Of a DNA stretch of 64,000 nt, positions 45,220-58,909 are shown piece after piece. Position 1 is the first letter of the stretch. Every line of letters starts with the position of its first letter. A model generated the notes under the pieces. The model did not search any database. It was not told the origin of the DNA and saw only the letters and a list, made by a program, of their open reading frames with translations. Made by a program: the position numbers and the translations under genes. The stretch comes from Theocolax elegans (taxonomy: Eukaryota > Arthropoda > Insecta > Hymenoptera > Cerocephalidae): positions 47,936,362 to 48,000,361 of the forward strand of contig CM047425.1 of the NCBI GenBank assembly GCA_026168455.1. The letters are read 5' to 3'.

Positions 45220-46910
45220 CTGTAAATATAAAATAAAAAGAAAAACCTATATTATTATTGTAATAGAAAATAAAGTGAAATATTCAAAAACATAAAAAAT
45301 ATCACATTAAGTAATAAAAATTGTTAGAAGATAACACATTAAACAACAGTTAATGGATTGAAAATCTTAATGATGTTCGCAAAACATTTTAATTAATATT
45401 GCATAATTACATAATTTAACAATTGTTATATATGTTAAATAAAAATTATACTGTGCTTAAATTATAAATTTTATAAGCTTATTTCAAAATTAATATCTAT
45501 GTAATTTATATATTTACCCTGAATATGTTCTCGGTCTTAATAATTATAAGTGCCGTTCTTTTAAATTATTGTATTTATTATTACATAATAAGAAATTTAA
45601 TAGTAAAATAATAAATACAACATTAAATGCAAACTTAATGTAATTTAAAATAAATTCAAAAATGTAATAATCAATTCTCACAAACCGTTAATGTATACCA
45701 GATCAACCTTGAGAAAGATTAAACATCGCCAAAACTACCCCAATACAAAACAACAGGCTCGTGGTTATTGTTGAACGGAACCATTATTGTTCGACTCACT
45801 ACCATTGTTACTCTTGTATTAAAATTGACTAGTAGGTGAATTACTCCTATAATTCATAATTATCTTATATAAATTATCTTTAAATTAAATTATAATGTAT
45901 TCTACAATTTAAAACATAAATAAAATGTAAAATAATAAATATTACTTAGTTATTGACAACTTAATATATTCAAAAATAAATAAAATATAAATCTTATACA
46001 ATAAATAAATTAACTAGATAATAAATAAAAAGTATTTACCATCCAAAAATAGTTATTATTCTATTATTTCGAACACTGCCAACATTGGACAAATACTGGA
46101 CAAGAGCTCTTCTGCTATTTTGTAATGCTCACTTAACTGACTTTACTTTATATGAGAATAACTAATATCATACAGTAAAACTTCATGAAAATCATATAAA
46201 AACTATGTGTATACGTAACTTTATATACACAATAAAATAAATAAACTAACGTTATATTTATTGTCCGTTTAAATAGTGTCATCAGCGCCATCATATACAC
46301 ATAAGTATAATGTATATCGCATTTTATGTAACCCGCGTCCCGTATCCAAATTTGAATTTCCAATTTTTTTTATTTGTTTACAAAAATATTTATTTATAAT
46401 AATTCTTTTTTTTATTTATTTTTTAATACAAAAAATCGAATAAAAAAAAGAATTATAATAAAAAATTTTATTTATTAAAAAAATCTAATATTTTTATAAC
46501 AAAATTTGATATATAAAAAAATAGAAAACAGTAAAAAATATTTACCACACACAAAAATAGAATTTTGAAAATAATCTGAACGTCAAACCCTGTAAAGCAT
46601 GTTTTCAATATGTCCAAATAATTCTAAAATTTTAAATTAAAATTTAATTGAAATTTTTAAATAAAATTAAACAAAAAACTTTGTTCTTAAACTTGAAAAA
46701 TTCAGACTTGAACATTAAATAAACATAACGAATTTATTGTGTGCGCGAATTCTAAGAATATATTGATTTTATATTACTTAAATATATTTGTCTTTTCAAA
46801 TATTATAATAACTTTTTTCTTAATTTTTCCTAATTTATTTAATTAATAAAAAAAAGAAATCATTAACGTTTACATGTTATTACTAACATTGTAATTTAAA
46901 ATAGAAGTTA
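45220..46910. other. AT-rich sequence between captured gene fragments
   Basis: No gene recognised. A GC-richer island at 45690-45810 on the - strand contains short Ser/Asn-rich frames that might be another decayed exon, but no match can be claimed. Confidence 0.4.
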
Positions 46911-46915
46911 CTAAT

Positions 46916-47166
46916 TCACTCTTCATGTACATATTTCAATTTATGACTTTGTTCACTGAGTTTTTCACTTGACAAATTCATCAATTTAAACATAAAGTAC
47001 ATATAGGTACCATACACTACTCTAAATATACTACCAAAGAAGGCACCCGATAACACATCTTTGGGACCTAAATTAAATTTATATAATGCTCCAGTAACCA
47101 TTTCACCAGCTGCATAATAAAAAAAAAACAAAGCTTCATACAAATGAATTTCTTTAAAAATTAACA
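46916..47166 (-). pseudogene. TIMMDC1: TIMMDC1-like exon fragment
   Basis: Open frame reading YEALFFFYYAAGEMVTGALYKFNLGP in two parts, YEALFFFYYAAGEMVTG and ALYKFNLGPKDVL, then YGTYMYFMFKLMNLSSEKLSEQ. Glycine-spaced membrane segments in this order (AG..TG.LY.FN.G...G) match the Tim17-family complex I assembly factor TIMMDC1. An acceptor-like tttttaaag precedes it near 47160. It is one isolated exon-like piece with a stop after KYVHEE, so it is probably a gene fragment; a real nested gene cannot be fully excluded. Confidence 0.6.
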
Positions 47167-47169
47167 AAT

Positions 47170-47645
47170 TTAAACAATATACATGAATGCTGCTCTATAT
47201 CGAATAAATAAATTAATTATAGTGTTTCATATAGACTAATTTAAATTGTACAATATTTTATTACATTTACTTACCTTTACTGTCCAAAATATACGTCCCA
47301 TTAATAATGTTTTGCCAAATATTCTTTAGAAGGAACATTAATGTAAAAAAAACTATATGGTTTTATATAAACATATATGTAAATTATGTATATATGTATT
47401 TTTTTCACATCACGTTACCTCTTCTTTCAAAAATGTGTTTCCTATTACTTCTTTCTTGCCAAATATTTTTTTTTTTAATTTTTGAAATATTTGAGGAACA
47501 ACACTTTTCTCTTCAATACATTGATATTCAGAATATTAGAATAATATCTAAAATTTAACATCTATAAATACATTTTAAATATATTATTAGAACACATACT
47601 ATAATTACAGCTCTAATTTTTATTATTATTATTATTTTATATAAT
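47170..47645. other. AT-rich sequence
   Basis: No gene recognised. A possible - strand donor (gtaagt) near 47272-47277 would follow a short exon-like stretch up to about 47340; the sequence is not identifiable. Confidence 0.35.
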
Positions 47646-47649
47646 AACA

Positions 47650-47703
47650 AAAACCACCAACGGCGCGAGCGCGAAGCGCCAGCTATAGCTCGATCCCCCT
47701 AGT
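47650..47703 (+). mobile_element. Helitron-like 3' terminus
   Basis: GGCGC-gagcgcgaa-GCGCC hairpin, then the palindrome agctatagct, ending ccccCTAG before T. It resembles the end at 20056-20099 and lies directly downstream of the LARP1 and TIMMDC1 fragments. Confidence 0.45.
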
Positions 47704-48477
47704 ATGTTAATGTTAATATTATATCTAAAGTATGACAGTCCCAAGCCTGTTTAATAGCAGAGGGAAATGTGATAAAAATTTCCAAACCATTTAAATTTCT
47801 ACAAAAAACAATTGTAATGACTGATTCAAGTAATTTATGCTGTTCTTTTAAATGATGGAATCAGAAAATAGCCAGCGAAAATTTAGAGTTTTTTTTAGAA
47901 GTTTTGATTCCTTTTTGTTATTTAATGTTTCTAATTTCTATTGTATATATTACGATCAAATTTTTTTTAATGTAAATAGGTGAAAGGCACCATCAACACA
48001 TAACCATTTAGTATATTATTGTAACGATCGTGCCTGGAATGTAAAAGCGTATAGCTTTTACATATTTCGGCCCCACTAGTTTTTAATAGAATTTATTAAA
48101 TACTTGGCAATTCCAATTTGATTGCAGTACTTTCTATTGCGTAAGCTTTTTAAGAATTAATAAAATAAACTGTTATCTATAATTGAATATAACTTTTGAA
48201 TACGAATTAATTTTAATATAAAACCTACGGCACATGCTTTTATATTAAGTTATCTTTCAAAAAATTGAAAAAAATCAAAATTTTGACTTAAAAATACTGG
48301 CTGATACCCTTAAAAGGGGTCTTAAAGTCAAGTTTGATCCTCCAAACTTACCAGCCGCAAAGGTCATAGAAAATAAATTATAATTATAAAAGGACGATAA
48401 TTTACTCAAATTCAGAAAAATAAATCCCTTTCTTTATTAATAATATCTATGTCAGTTCAAAATTTGAAACAAAAATT
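47704..48477. other. Intronic sequence with repeat shared with 33.5-34.0 kb
   Basis: At about 48020-48160 gtaacgatcgtgcc and tactttctattgc match (partly inverted) sequence near 33970 and 33680. Otherwise unremarkable. Confidence 0.4.
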
Positions 48478-49350
<873 letters not shown>

Positions 49351-50257
49351 CCAACATTTTCTTAATTTAAATTAAATCGAGTCGAGGCAAGAAGGATGGC
49401 CCAAATCTTTCGCATCGTGCGTCCCGGCGAACGTATTCCTGACGACACTTGCCAACATCTTCGCGATCAATAAATGAATTGTGTACGCGGTATTGGGCAA
49501 CGCGGCCCATCATTAATTAATAATTATTTAAATTAATTATTACTACAGGTACGTGAATACCGTTTACGAGTAATCCCTTATCAAAATTTATAATTTCGTG
49601 CTATTTGAGGTTATACGCTCGACTAATTAAAAGAAATGTCAGGATCTTTGATCAGGATTTTCTCAAAAACTAGCCATTACTTTTGTTTCAAATCTTAAAG
49701 GCAGATAGCTTATTAATAAAGGAAGGGTATTTTACTTTTAAATTTATGTAAATTAACTTTCCTTCTTAATTATAATTAATTGTATGTAATTTTCAAGATC
49801 AGTAAGGTAGGGAGGATAAAACTTGGCTTTGGTACCCCGTGATAAAACTGCGAAGTAATAGACTTTGTTAATATCAGAGAGGAAAATATAATAACTGTTT
49901 TATTCGTAAATGAATTTAATAATATATTCTATGAAATTGTATTAATTCATACTAATAACGTTAGTAATTATATTAATGAAGAATATTTATATTAATAAAA
50001 TAAAAATATATATACATATACATTATAATTTATTTTATTACTTATCTTATTTATTTTCAAATCTTCTACATCAACAGTATAAAATTTTAATTGACTACTC
50101 TGTATTCCTATAGATATTAAATTTTAAAATGTTTAAATAACAATTTAAATTTTTGTTGTACCTTTAGCACTGAAAATAATTTATATAATAAATATAAAAA
50201 TTATTAAATTAATTTTAAATATCATAAAGAAATGTTTTTTTTATATTTGGGTACTTA
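49351..50257. other. AT-rich intronic sequence
   Basis: Nothing recognised. Confidence 0.5.
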
Positions 50258-50888
50258 CAATGGGAGTACACGCACTCCGGAAAACGGATTTTATCCTAAC
50301 TTTGGAATATCTTTTGTAATATAAAAATATGAAGAAAGCTGAGTTATTGCTGTCTAATAGCCACTACTACAAAAGTTATACGAAATTTAATAATAATTTA
50401 AATATAAACTGCTTCCAATTTAATCGCTTATAACTAAAACAAATAGAGGTAAACACTTGAACCAAAAACCAGAAGAAAGTTGAGATTAAGTACATGCGAT
50501 AAATAAAAGAAGCTTAAATTGGTAAATTTGGAGCAAAGATATGGAGAAAATAAGAAATTGAAGATATATTATTCAAAATTTAGTGTAAAATATTCATTGA
50601 TTTTCAAATTTACGAATTTAAGCTTCTTTTTTTTAATTGCATGCACTTGATCTCAATTATTTTCTGGGTTTTGGTTCAAGTGTCTACCTCTATTTATTTT
50701 AGAGTTATAAGCGATTGAAGTGGAAGCAGTTTTTGTTGAAATTATTATTAAATTTCGTATAACCTTGTAATAGTGGATATTGGACAGCAATAACTCAGTT
50801 TTCTTCATATTTTTATATTATAAAAGATATCCCAAAGTTAGGATAAGATCCGTTTCTCCGAGTGCGTGCAGTCCCCTTGTTTGTAATG
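50258..50888. mobile_element. Foldback MITE, ~630 bp
   Basis: Left end acaatgggagtacacgcactc is mirrored by gagtgcgtgcagtcccctt at right (shown as gtgcgtgcagtcccc). Arms of ~270 bp share mirrored blocks such as actgcttcca/tggaagcagt and gaagcttaaat/aatttaagcttc. Non-coding. Confidence 0.75.
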
Positions 50889-51232
50889 TATCAATTATCA
50901 AAGCAGAGTCTCATCGCCTGGTAGTATGACGCATTGAACAAGGTAACTCATTTAGATGGCAGACGATAGTAGAGGTTACTAGGGGTCAAGCTCAATCAAG
51001 AGAAAGTTTAAGGGCTGATTTAATTTTGATTAGCAAAAGTACTTCCCTGCGTCGCCACGGTTAAATTGAATTTCATGTAAATGTTCATACATTTAGTTTA
51101 TAGAAATCCTACAATGTTAAATTATTTTTAATTAAATATAATATTTTGCTTATATAATATATGCATTAAAATAATTATTATTGATATCAATAAATTGTTA
51201 AAAAATAATATATGCAATTATTTATGTTTCAG

Positions 51233-51527
51233 AAATACTCAATTGAACAAATTAGAGTTTGGCCCTTTAGTTTACGAAACAATCAAACATGTAGACCTAC
51301 ATTAATCGAACCTGAGACTGATCTGCAAAAACCTATAACGGAATGTGCTGATAATGGTAATCCATGGAACGTTTTTGTTGAATTATTATCACCCGATTCA
51401 GGAATGAGTGCCCTACCATCTTTCGACAAAGATACCGATGTTCTATTATTTTTTAAATTATACGACCCAAGAAATAAAAAAATTCATTATTGCGGTCTTC
51501 ATTACATGCCAGTTACTGCTAAAGTCC
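51233..51527 (+). CDS. USP7: USP7 exon (HUBL domains), next after the giant intron
   Basis: Continues the USP7 frame from 1466 in phase 0. Reads KYSIEQIRVWPFSLRNNQ, ADNGNPWNVFVELLSPDSG, LPSFDKDTDVLLFFKLYDP and IHYCGLHYMPVTAKVR, all hallmark USP7 ubiquitin-like-domain sequence. Acceptor TTTATGTTTCAG ends at 51232; consensus donor GTAAGT starts at 51528, leaving phase 1. The apparent TAA after K is inside the donor, not a real stop. No stop in frame; apparently functional. The next USP7 exon is not seen before 64000. Confidence 0.9.
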
Positions 51528-52011
51528 GTAAGTAAATTTTCTGTTTAATATATAGATAATAATTACAGAGTTTTAAAATTAGAGTACAGTGTCTAGATTA
51601 AGGTAATGCGATACCTGTAAACGTCGATACGTTACCGACGAATGTAATGTAACAATGTTGTCAAAAAATGATAGATAAACTTTTAAACATAACCTAATCT
51701 ACTTGGAACACGGTGATATTTTTCAATTTTTATCAAAACTAGATAGTTTTAGAATATTAGAATATTAGAAAATATTAGTGAACTACTAAAAATAATAATA
51801 AGTGCGTTGTAAATGAAAAAATTGAAAAATTAGGACATCTCGAAAAATATTAGAAGCAGTTTTAAATTTTAGTAATCCTAATGAAAATTATAATTGTGCG
51901 TATAGAAAAGAGCGGTAGAGATTCTATCGTAGAACATCACAGAATATTTTTGATCTAAAAAGTAACGCAAAGCTACATTTGAAATAAAATTTGTATGAAA
52001 AATAGTAAGTG
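51528..52011 (+). other. Start of next USP7 intron
   Basis: AT-rich, nothing recognised. Confidence 0.5.
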
Positions 52012-52150
52012 TAAGGCCCAAATTGGGCCCAATTTATCCAGATTTATGTACCCCCTGGTAACGAAGTTTTACGATACGACTAGGAATCATCTTGATTTCT
52101 GTGCAATGCCATCAGCAGCAATCAATATGTTGTTTGGGTTTGAGTATGTT
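52012..52150 (+). repeat. Dispersed repeat family, copy C
   Basis: Contains cgactaggaatcatc, gtgcaatgccatcagcagc and gtttgggtttgagtatg, parallel to copies A and B. Confidence 0.6.
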
Positions 52151-52201
52151 TAGGGAACGGTTATGAGAATAGTAACCCAAAGGACAAGTGAATTATCTTA
52201 A

Positions 52202-54721
52202 GGGGTCAAGCCTGGGTTAAATATTTTAAATAAATAAAAAATTATTATTAGAATAAATTTTTTTTTTTAATTCTTCTTACAAATTTATTTTTTTTACATA
52301 ATATATATATATATTATACTTTAATTTATCAATATAAAAAATGTTTATTATGCATTTTTAATCCTGGTTATTAAACTTATAATGATATTAAAAAATTGAT
52401 CAATTTTTGCAGTTGCTGCAGGATATTGAAGCACTGAATGCATCTTTTAATGTCTAATGAGTCTTAAAATATTCATGGAACATATGTTTACAGACTTATG
52501 TTTTTCTTTTTCTGAAAAAAAAATTAATAACAATGTATTAAATATAAAAGTTGATAATAACAAGAAAAATAGTGAATGTTATGTACGTATACGTATATAA
52601 CAATCACCTAAAACTTATCTTTTTGAAAATTGGGCAACATAAGTCCGTAGAAATATATATTTTAAAATTTTTCCCAAAATTTCAAAGTGATTTATCAACC
52701 TGGCTCTGAAATATCCTGCGGCAAGTAAGCGAAAATGATGAAAAAACCATTAACGAGATAGTTGCATTTAAAGTTTCACTTATTAGATATAAAGTTTTAC
52801 TTATTTTATAATTCTAATACCGTATTCTTCAGGTATCATACAATTTATATATATGTAATCTTAATAATATATATATATTTAATAGGTTTATAATGACTTT
52901 TTTCTGGTTTTATTAATATTATACTCAGTATATTTTTTTAATATACATGTATTATCTAAAATAACAGAAAATCAACTTCAAGAATCAGTTTCTTTATAAA
53001 AAAAGGAATAAAATTTTTTAAAACTACAAGAATACTTAGCTATTATTGAATATTAATGCATTATTATATGGATTTTAAAGAATATTTTGATAAAAAATCA
53101 TATACTATATTATATGATTATAATTTTTATTATAAGCATTACATTTAATTAAAAATATGTAAAGAATGCAGTAAAAACAAATACTGTTTGACAGTTGTGT
53201 ACAATATCTCTTTCTCTCTCTCTCTCACATGACAAGTCTTCCATAAGATTATTGATTTTTCGGATAGCCTTGTCACGTGATGGACAAAGAGAGAGGCATA
53301 TATAGTGTTACAGCTGTTAATGGAAGTGTGCACCAGCCACACATTTGTAGTTCAGTTTTGAGCTATTATAATATCAAATAGAATTATATATTATATTGTA
53401 TAATATCTAAATAAAGTAAGTAAAAAAAACAGGTGGTTTATAAAACAGCATGAACAAATTATATCAGATAAGTATTTGCATAACCTTAAATTTATATTTT
53501 GTTTATGTCAAGAAATTGATTCTTTGTTTCTCCATTTCAGCATAACCTGAAATTGAATCCTCGCTTCCTCCAAGAACCATCACCTGATACACTTACATGG
53601 CAATTCTGACTTGTTGAATCATATACTTGCTCGACAGTTGCTTTCATAGTCTCTTTACCAACTTCTTTACAAACATTTTTTATCTCTGTATTAATAATGT
53701 TATAATTACTGTGAGAGACTGGACTCGGCAAATCCATATTTCCACAAAAAGTAACTAAACAAGCATGCCCATGACCAACAGTTCTCATTGTGTACAATGA
53801 CGTCTATTTATTTCATAAGCGTTACTTTTTTTCCAACTTTTCTACTTGAATCAATAGCAAATACCTTAAAACAGTTTTTACATGTTATTGTTATTTTACT
53901 TCCCAAACCTCTCACATCAACTTCAGAAAATTTAACTGTACTATGACAATTCTGACAAACTAAAAATTCTTCTAATGTTGGGAAAAGTAGTGATATATCA
54001 ATAATTCTATTTTCTGTGCTACTTTCTTCAATGGTATCAGTTTTTAACTTTTTACTTGATCTGGATTGTAGCTTTGGTGTTGTGAATTCCATCGATGTTG
54101 ATGGAAGTGCATCGTAGTTGGTTCTTACTGATGTTGATAAGTTTTTTATGAGCAGATGTACCAGGTATTCTATTACTTGAGTTTGGCATTTTTTTACTGC
54201 TTTTTTTTTGTATAAACTTATAATTAATTTCATAAAACTAATAAAATTTAAAGTTAAAAATATACTTTTAATTTAAAATCCACTGAGTATTTACTAAAAT
54301 AACGTAAATACTTTCTCAATGCAGAAAATATTACTTCAAATAGAACTGTACGTATTTGTGCAGTGTATTAAAGTAAAAGGAATCGTTTATTTATTAACTG
54401 TTAAATTTGAATCGTATGGTAAAGTAGATTTCTACTTTACCATACTCTACGTTCGATAGTTGCTTCTTTTAATATACTTGTATGTAAACGTCGAAAACCT
54501 CGCAATTATTATTTTAGTTAAATTCAAATAAAATGTTTTTTTTGCAAAAATAATTTTAGAGAAATAATGTCTGTTAATGCTTACTTAATTTCAATTATAA
54601 CTTGCGAAAAAATTTTTTGTTTTTTTTCAAAGTTTGGGATAATGTTTTATGTAAGAAATACTTTAAAAAAAGTTAATAAAAAAAAATCGATTTTTTGAGC
54701 AGTTAACCCAGGCTTGACCCC
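52202..54721 (-). mobile_element. TTAA-flanked DNA transposon with perfect 23-bp TIRs
   Basis: 52198-52220 and 54703-54725 are exact inverted repeats, starting TTAAGGGGTCAAGC and ending GGGTTAA. The outer TTAA is probably the target duplication. The - strand inside encodes the N-terminal half of a transposase. Element length 2,520 bp. Confidence 0.85.
53537..54233 (-). pseudogene. Mutator-like transposase, N-terminal fragment
   Basis: Frame 1 (54233-53808) has two CxxC pairs, CQNC and CKNC, around FSEVDVRGLGSKITITC, then FAIDSSRKVGK. After a frameshift near 53805, frame 2 (53797-53537) reads YTMRTVGHGHACLVTFCGNMDLPSP and ends VSVSGDGSWRKRGF, given in parts here. This order is that of the arthropod proteins annotated as Mutator-like transposases, whose GDG-W-KRG begins the catalytic core. 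The sequence breaks off right after KRGF, so the catalytic domain is missing and the element is non-autonomous. Confidence 0.7.
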
Positions 54722-54726
54722 TTAAT

Positions 54727-55751
54727 TACTTGGTAAAAACAAGTTATCTCGACGAATTTGTTTGTTTATTTCCTCATGGTCATCGGAAAGAGAATAATCG
54801 AAATCCGTTAATAGATAGTCTACCAACAGATGGTCCATCGCCTAGTTCGAAGGACCTATGGCATGGTGCTGCCTTCGTTACAGGCATCGCGAGAATGCGC
54901 AGTGCGGCACTCGCGAATTACCGACTTAAGTAGCCAGGCGGGATTTTGGCACATTAAGCTGGAGGGATACGACTCCTCACCTGAACCGTATCAGGTCAAA
55001 GTGTCACGTGAGTTCCTGGGTTCTTTTTTCCTGTTCTCCTTTAACTGCAGCTTCTAGATTATTTAAATACTTATATAAATTATGCACGTGAGAATCGGAT
55101 AACGTGTCTACTAGACCGTGTATTACTTAGATTGAATCTTGAAAAAACGTTAAATTTGAATAAAAAATGTTGATTTAACTATCACATCAAAATTTAAATC
55201 CAGAATATTAACGTGATGATATAAAATATATATCTAAGGTTTGCCAGGTACCATGCATATCATGTCACATCAAATCAAGATTTGAATGAACAGAATCACC
55301 AGCAGAGAGAACAATTTTATCAGTGGGCAAATTTTATATTAAATTAAAGTGAAACATAATTTTCATCCAGTTCTCCGGTTCTTTGGTTCTTTGATTTTGT
55401 AGGTATTTTTTACATAAATGAATAATTTTTTTTATATTGACATTGCAAATTTTGTATGGTTCTTATTTTTGGGCCGTAATTTTTATAAATTGTTACTATA
55501 CTTTTTTCTAAATTTTAGTCTCATAATTTGACCTTAAAACTTTTGGTACTCAATATTTTCGGGCCTTAACATTTTGGGCCTTAAAATGTTTAGTCTTATT
55601 ATTTGCCCTTAAAACTTTTGGGACTGAATATTATTGGTACTTAACGTTTCGGGCATACAAATTTTCTTAAAATTTGTATGGGTCTTAAAATTTTCATTAA
55701 AATTTGATATAATTCTTAATTCTTCCATAGCTTTTGCTAAATTTGAGATTA
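54727..55751. other. Intronic sequence with short quasi-repeats
   Basis: No accepted gene. At 55440-55690 the pattern ccttaaaacttttgg/ggccttaacattttgg repeats loosely every ~35-45 bp. A patch at 54925-54990 (DLSSQAGFWHIKLEGYDSS) vaguely recalls a Gypsy RT palm but is too short to call. Confidence 0.4.
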
Positions 55752-57590
55752 TTAGCAAGTTATTAACAATGAAATATAATTGTCCTTTTTTGTATTATTT
55801 GTAATTGACTGCGTATAGCTTTCGACAGGATTGACCTGTGCGTGATAAGGGTGTGTCGTCGAATGATAGACTCCCTTGGCTTCGAGGTATTCGTCTACGA
55901 GTTTATTTTTAAACTCGGTCGAATGAAATACTTCCGGGGTGCCGAACCGGTTAAGCACTTGTTCGTAAAGCTCACGTACTATCGTCTTTGCGTTAGCTTT
56001 ACGTATCGCGATGGTTTCAATTCAGTACGTGAATAAATCCTGGAATGTAGTCGTATCCTCGGTTAGAGCGTGGAAGCGGTCCGGTGATATCTCCTGCTAC
56101 TACCTGCCATGGTCTGTCTGCTTGACGGTGACCCATTAATCCTCAGGGAGCTCGTTGCTCGACTTTACATTGCTGGTATACTTGACATCGCTTAACGTAA
56201 TCCGCAACTTTGGCGTAGAACCATGGCCAATAATAATTCTGGGCCACGCGGGCGAATTTTTTTTCCTTCCGATAGGTCCAGCTGAAGGGTCATTGTGGCA
56301 CTTTTAAAATAGAGGGACGATTCTCTATGGGTACGACTAGCTTCCATGCTTGCTCGTCATCCATCACATCTTCCAATTCCTTATCTGGGCGATAGATGTG
56401 TAGATTTCCACCGACTAATTTCTAAACGGGGAAATCGCGCGGTCTGTCGGAGACATTCTTGATCCAGTCTAGGTACCAAGGATCCTCAGTCGTTTGATCC
56501 CACGACATCGCTGCTATTATAGGCTCGTCGTCTTCAAACATGCGAGATAGGGCATCGGGTACGTGATGCATAGCTCCTTTTCTGTGCTCGACGTTAAAGT
56601 CATGAGCTTGAAGAGTCCATCTCGCTAGTCGGCTGTTTGGATTTCTCATGTTACAAAACAGCGAAGATTACTGTGTTCCATTATTACTTTAATGTGGTAG
56701 CCTTCGGTGGAAGGTCTGAACTTATTAATAGCCCAGATCACGGCCAAGCATTCTCTCTCCGTAACGCTATAATTTTTCTCTGGTGCTGTGAGAATGTGAC
56801 TGGCAAACACAATGAGTCTTTCCTCTCCGTCTATTTTCTGGATGAGCACGGCTCGTATGCCAGTGTCGCTCGCGTCCGCGTGCAGGCTAAACAGTTCATC
56901 TGCAATGGAACGTTGGAGAACTGGCACAATCGTGGCGTAATCCGGCATAAAACGCAGGTACCACGAAGCCATGCCGAGGAATCGTCGAAGCTGCGTGAGG
57001 TTCTTGGGAGCTGGATAAATCCTTATAGGCTTCGGCTTGGCTGGGTCTGGGCGAATTCCATCCCTGTTAACCAGCACGTCAAGATATCTAACCTTATCTT
57101 GACAAAAGACACAATTGTCTTTCTTCACAGTCAAGTTAGCTTCGGTCAGTCTTTTCAGCATGGTCTCGAGATACTTCTTGTACCCTTCAAATGTCTCAGT
57201 GACTATAATAATGTAATCGAGGTAGGTAAAGGCATTTGGCTCGAGACCAGGAACAATGACTTGATCAATCATGCGTTGGAAGGTCGCGGCAGCGTATGCC
57301 AATCCGTATAGCATCCGCTTTAACTGATACAGTCCCAATCCCGGTACTGTGAAAGCCGTATAAGGGCGCGACGCCCTCTGGAGAGGTATTTGATGATACA
57401 CTGAGTTCATGTCTAGGGTTCTGATGTACCGGCATCTTTTCAGCTTGCGCAAGATATTCTGCATAAACGGAAGGAGATAAGCGTCCGGTTTCGTTAGAGC
57501 ATTGACTTTCCTAAAATTAATGCAAAACTGGCGCGATCCGTTCTCCATGCGTACCATCACCACGGGGCTTGACCAACCGCTGTCCGAGGG
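55752..57590 (-). pseudogene. pol: Gypsy pol relic (RT, RNase H, integrase)
   Basis: Reads from about 57590 down. RT with SSPVVMVRMENG, FCINFRKVNALTKPDAYLLP and LGLYQLKRMLYGLAYAAATFQ; the catalytic motif is TYLDYIIIVTETF, so YLDD has become YLDY and one catalytic Asp is lost. RNase H: HADASDTGIRAVLIQ, TERECLAVIWAINKF. After a break near 56646, the post-RNase H region (RLARWTLQAHDFNVEHRKG, VPDALSRM) and a decayed integrase end (FHSTEFKNKLVDEYLEAKG, 55752-55958) follow. It is related to the intact element at 35230 but clearly another family member. It is truncated upstream at about 57590; no LTRs were seen. Confidence 0.85.
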
Positions 57591-58905
57591 TTCAAAACAC
57601 GTTGAAACGGCGGGAACGGCAGCGCGAACTCTCCTTATCTCTAACTACTATAGGCGAATTGGCTCCGGTCTTCCGTCCTTTCTGTGGACGGAATATAGAG
57701 CGGTGGGGGCGTACGGCTTTGCTCGGCTGTGTTGGCTCATACGGGGGAAGCCTCTCCGCACCCACACCGTGTCACACACACCAACACTTCTCTTGTAGGC
57801 GCGATAAAACACGCGGTATATCGGCTCGTACAACTACACCGAGTGCGCGCTATCTCTATACTATCAGCTGTCTGCGCTTGGCTCTCCCGCAGCAGCGCTG
57901 TATATACTATTTCGCGTTGCTCACCTGATCGGTAACTCGCTTACCGTTATACAACATTTCCCGCAAGCAATTCATACAAATTGTATAAAGCATGAAAAAC
58001 TAGACAAAAGATTGTAATTAAATTTACAATTTTTGTATTTATTTTAAACGCCAAATTTCATAATAAATTATGGAATTTATTAAAAAAGGTTTAGTTTTCA
58101 TATTTAACGAATTAACTTTATAAAATAATCACTTATATTTATTATATTATACAATAATTAATTAAAGAGTATCCAATAGTTATTCCTGAAAAGATCTTTT
58201 CTATAGCGTACCCGTAGAGTACGACTTTATACACTGTCTTGCGGACGTAAAGTGCGACTTTACGAACACGTCTACAGTCTTTACGGATACGTGTACAAAA
58301 AAAATATTGTACTGAAATTGCTAAGAACGTTACGGATACTCTCTCGAAAAGTAATGTTCGCGCCTCGGCTGTAAACTTTTTCAACCTCGCGTGTAAAGTA
58401 GCGATCTATCGGACCTGCTTCGCAGGTCCTCGGACTCTACTTTCCACACTCGGCCAAAAAAGTTCTACTTTACGGCCTTGGCACGAAAACTACTATTGGT
58501 CCCTTACTGATACTTTTACTTTACAATTAATATAAAATTAAATTTACAATAATCATATAAAATAAACATATTTACTTTAAATTTACAGATCTAATATAAT
58601 CATAATTAAAATGCGAACAAGCAAGCAGTAGCAAGGTCCTATTGCTAGTTTACAAATTAAACGTGAAGTGAAATCTATATAATATTAAAAATCTATAAGT
58701 GAAATGTGCCAATTTCTGTAAAAAAACATCTTATCCTGGAAAAAGTATTTAGTACATAAGATTTTTCATAAATCCAATGTGATCACATTCGAAAAAGAAA
58801 TATTTTAATACTATTACGAATTTTTAAGATAATCGTTTATTACTACTTTTATTATTGTAAAGTCAGCAGTCTGCTAAGGTACGACCTCTTTGTACATGCA
58901 ATAAT
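57591..58905. other. GC-rich remnant then AT-rich sequence
   Basis: 57591-57960 is GC-rich, perhaps regulatory sequence of an old LTR. 58140-58510 has several short palindromes, including ggacctgcttcgcaggtcc near 58410, and repeated tactttac motifs, as in a non-autonomous DNA element. No gene. Confidence 0.35.
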
Positions 58906-58909
58906 ACGT

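Noticed and set aside
54730..55057. Possible Gypsy RT fragment (DLSSQAGFWHIKLEGY)
   Set aside because: Too short, no neighbouring pol motifs in order.
57502..57935. Overlapping ORFs in the GC-rich patch
   Set aside because: No domain, three frames open at once due to GC content; probably old LTR or leader sequence.
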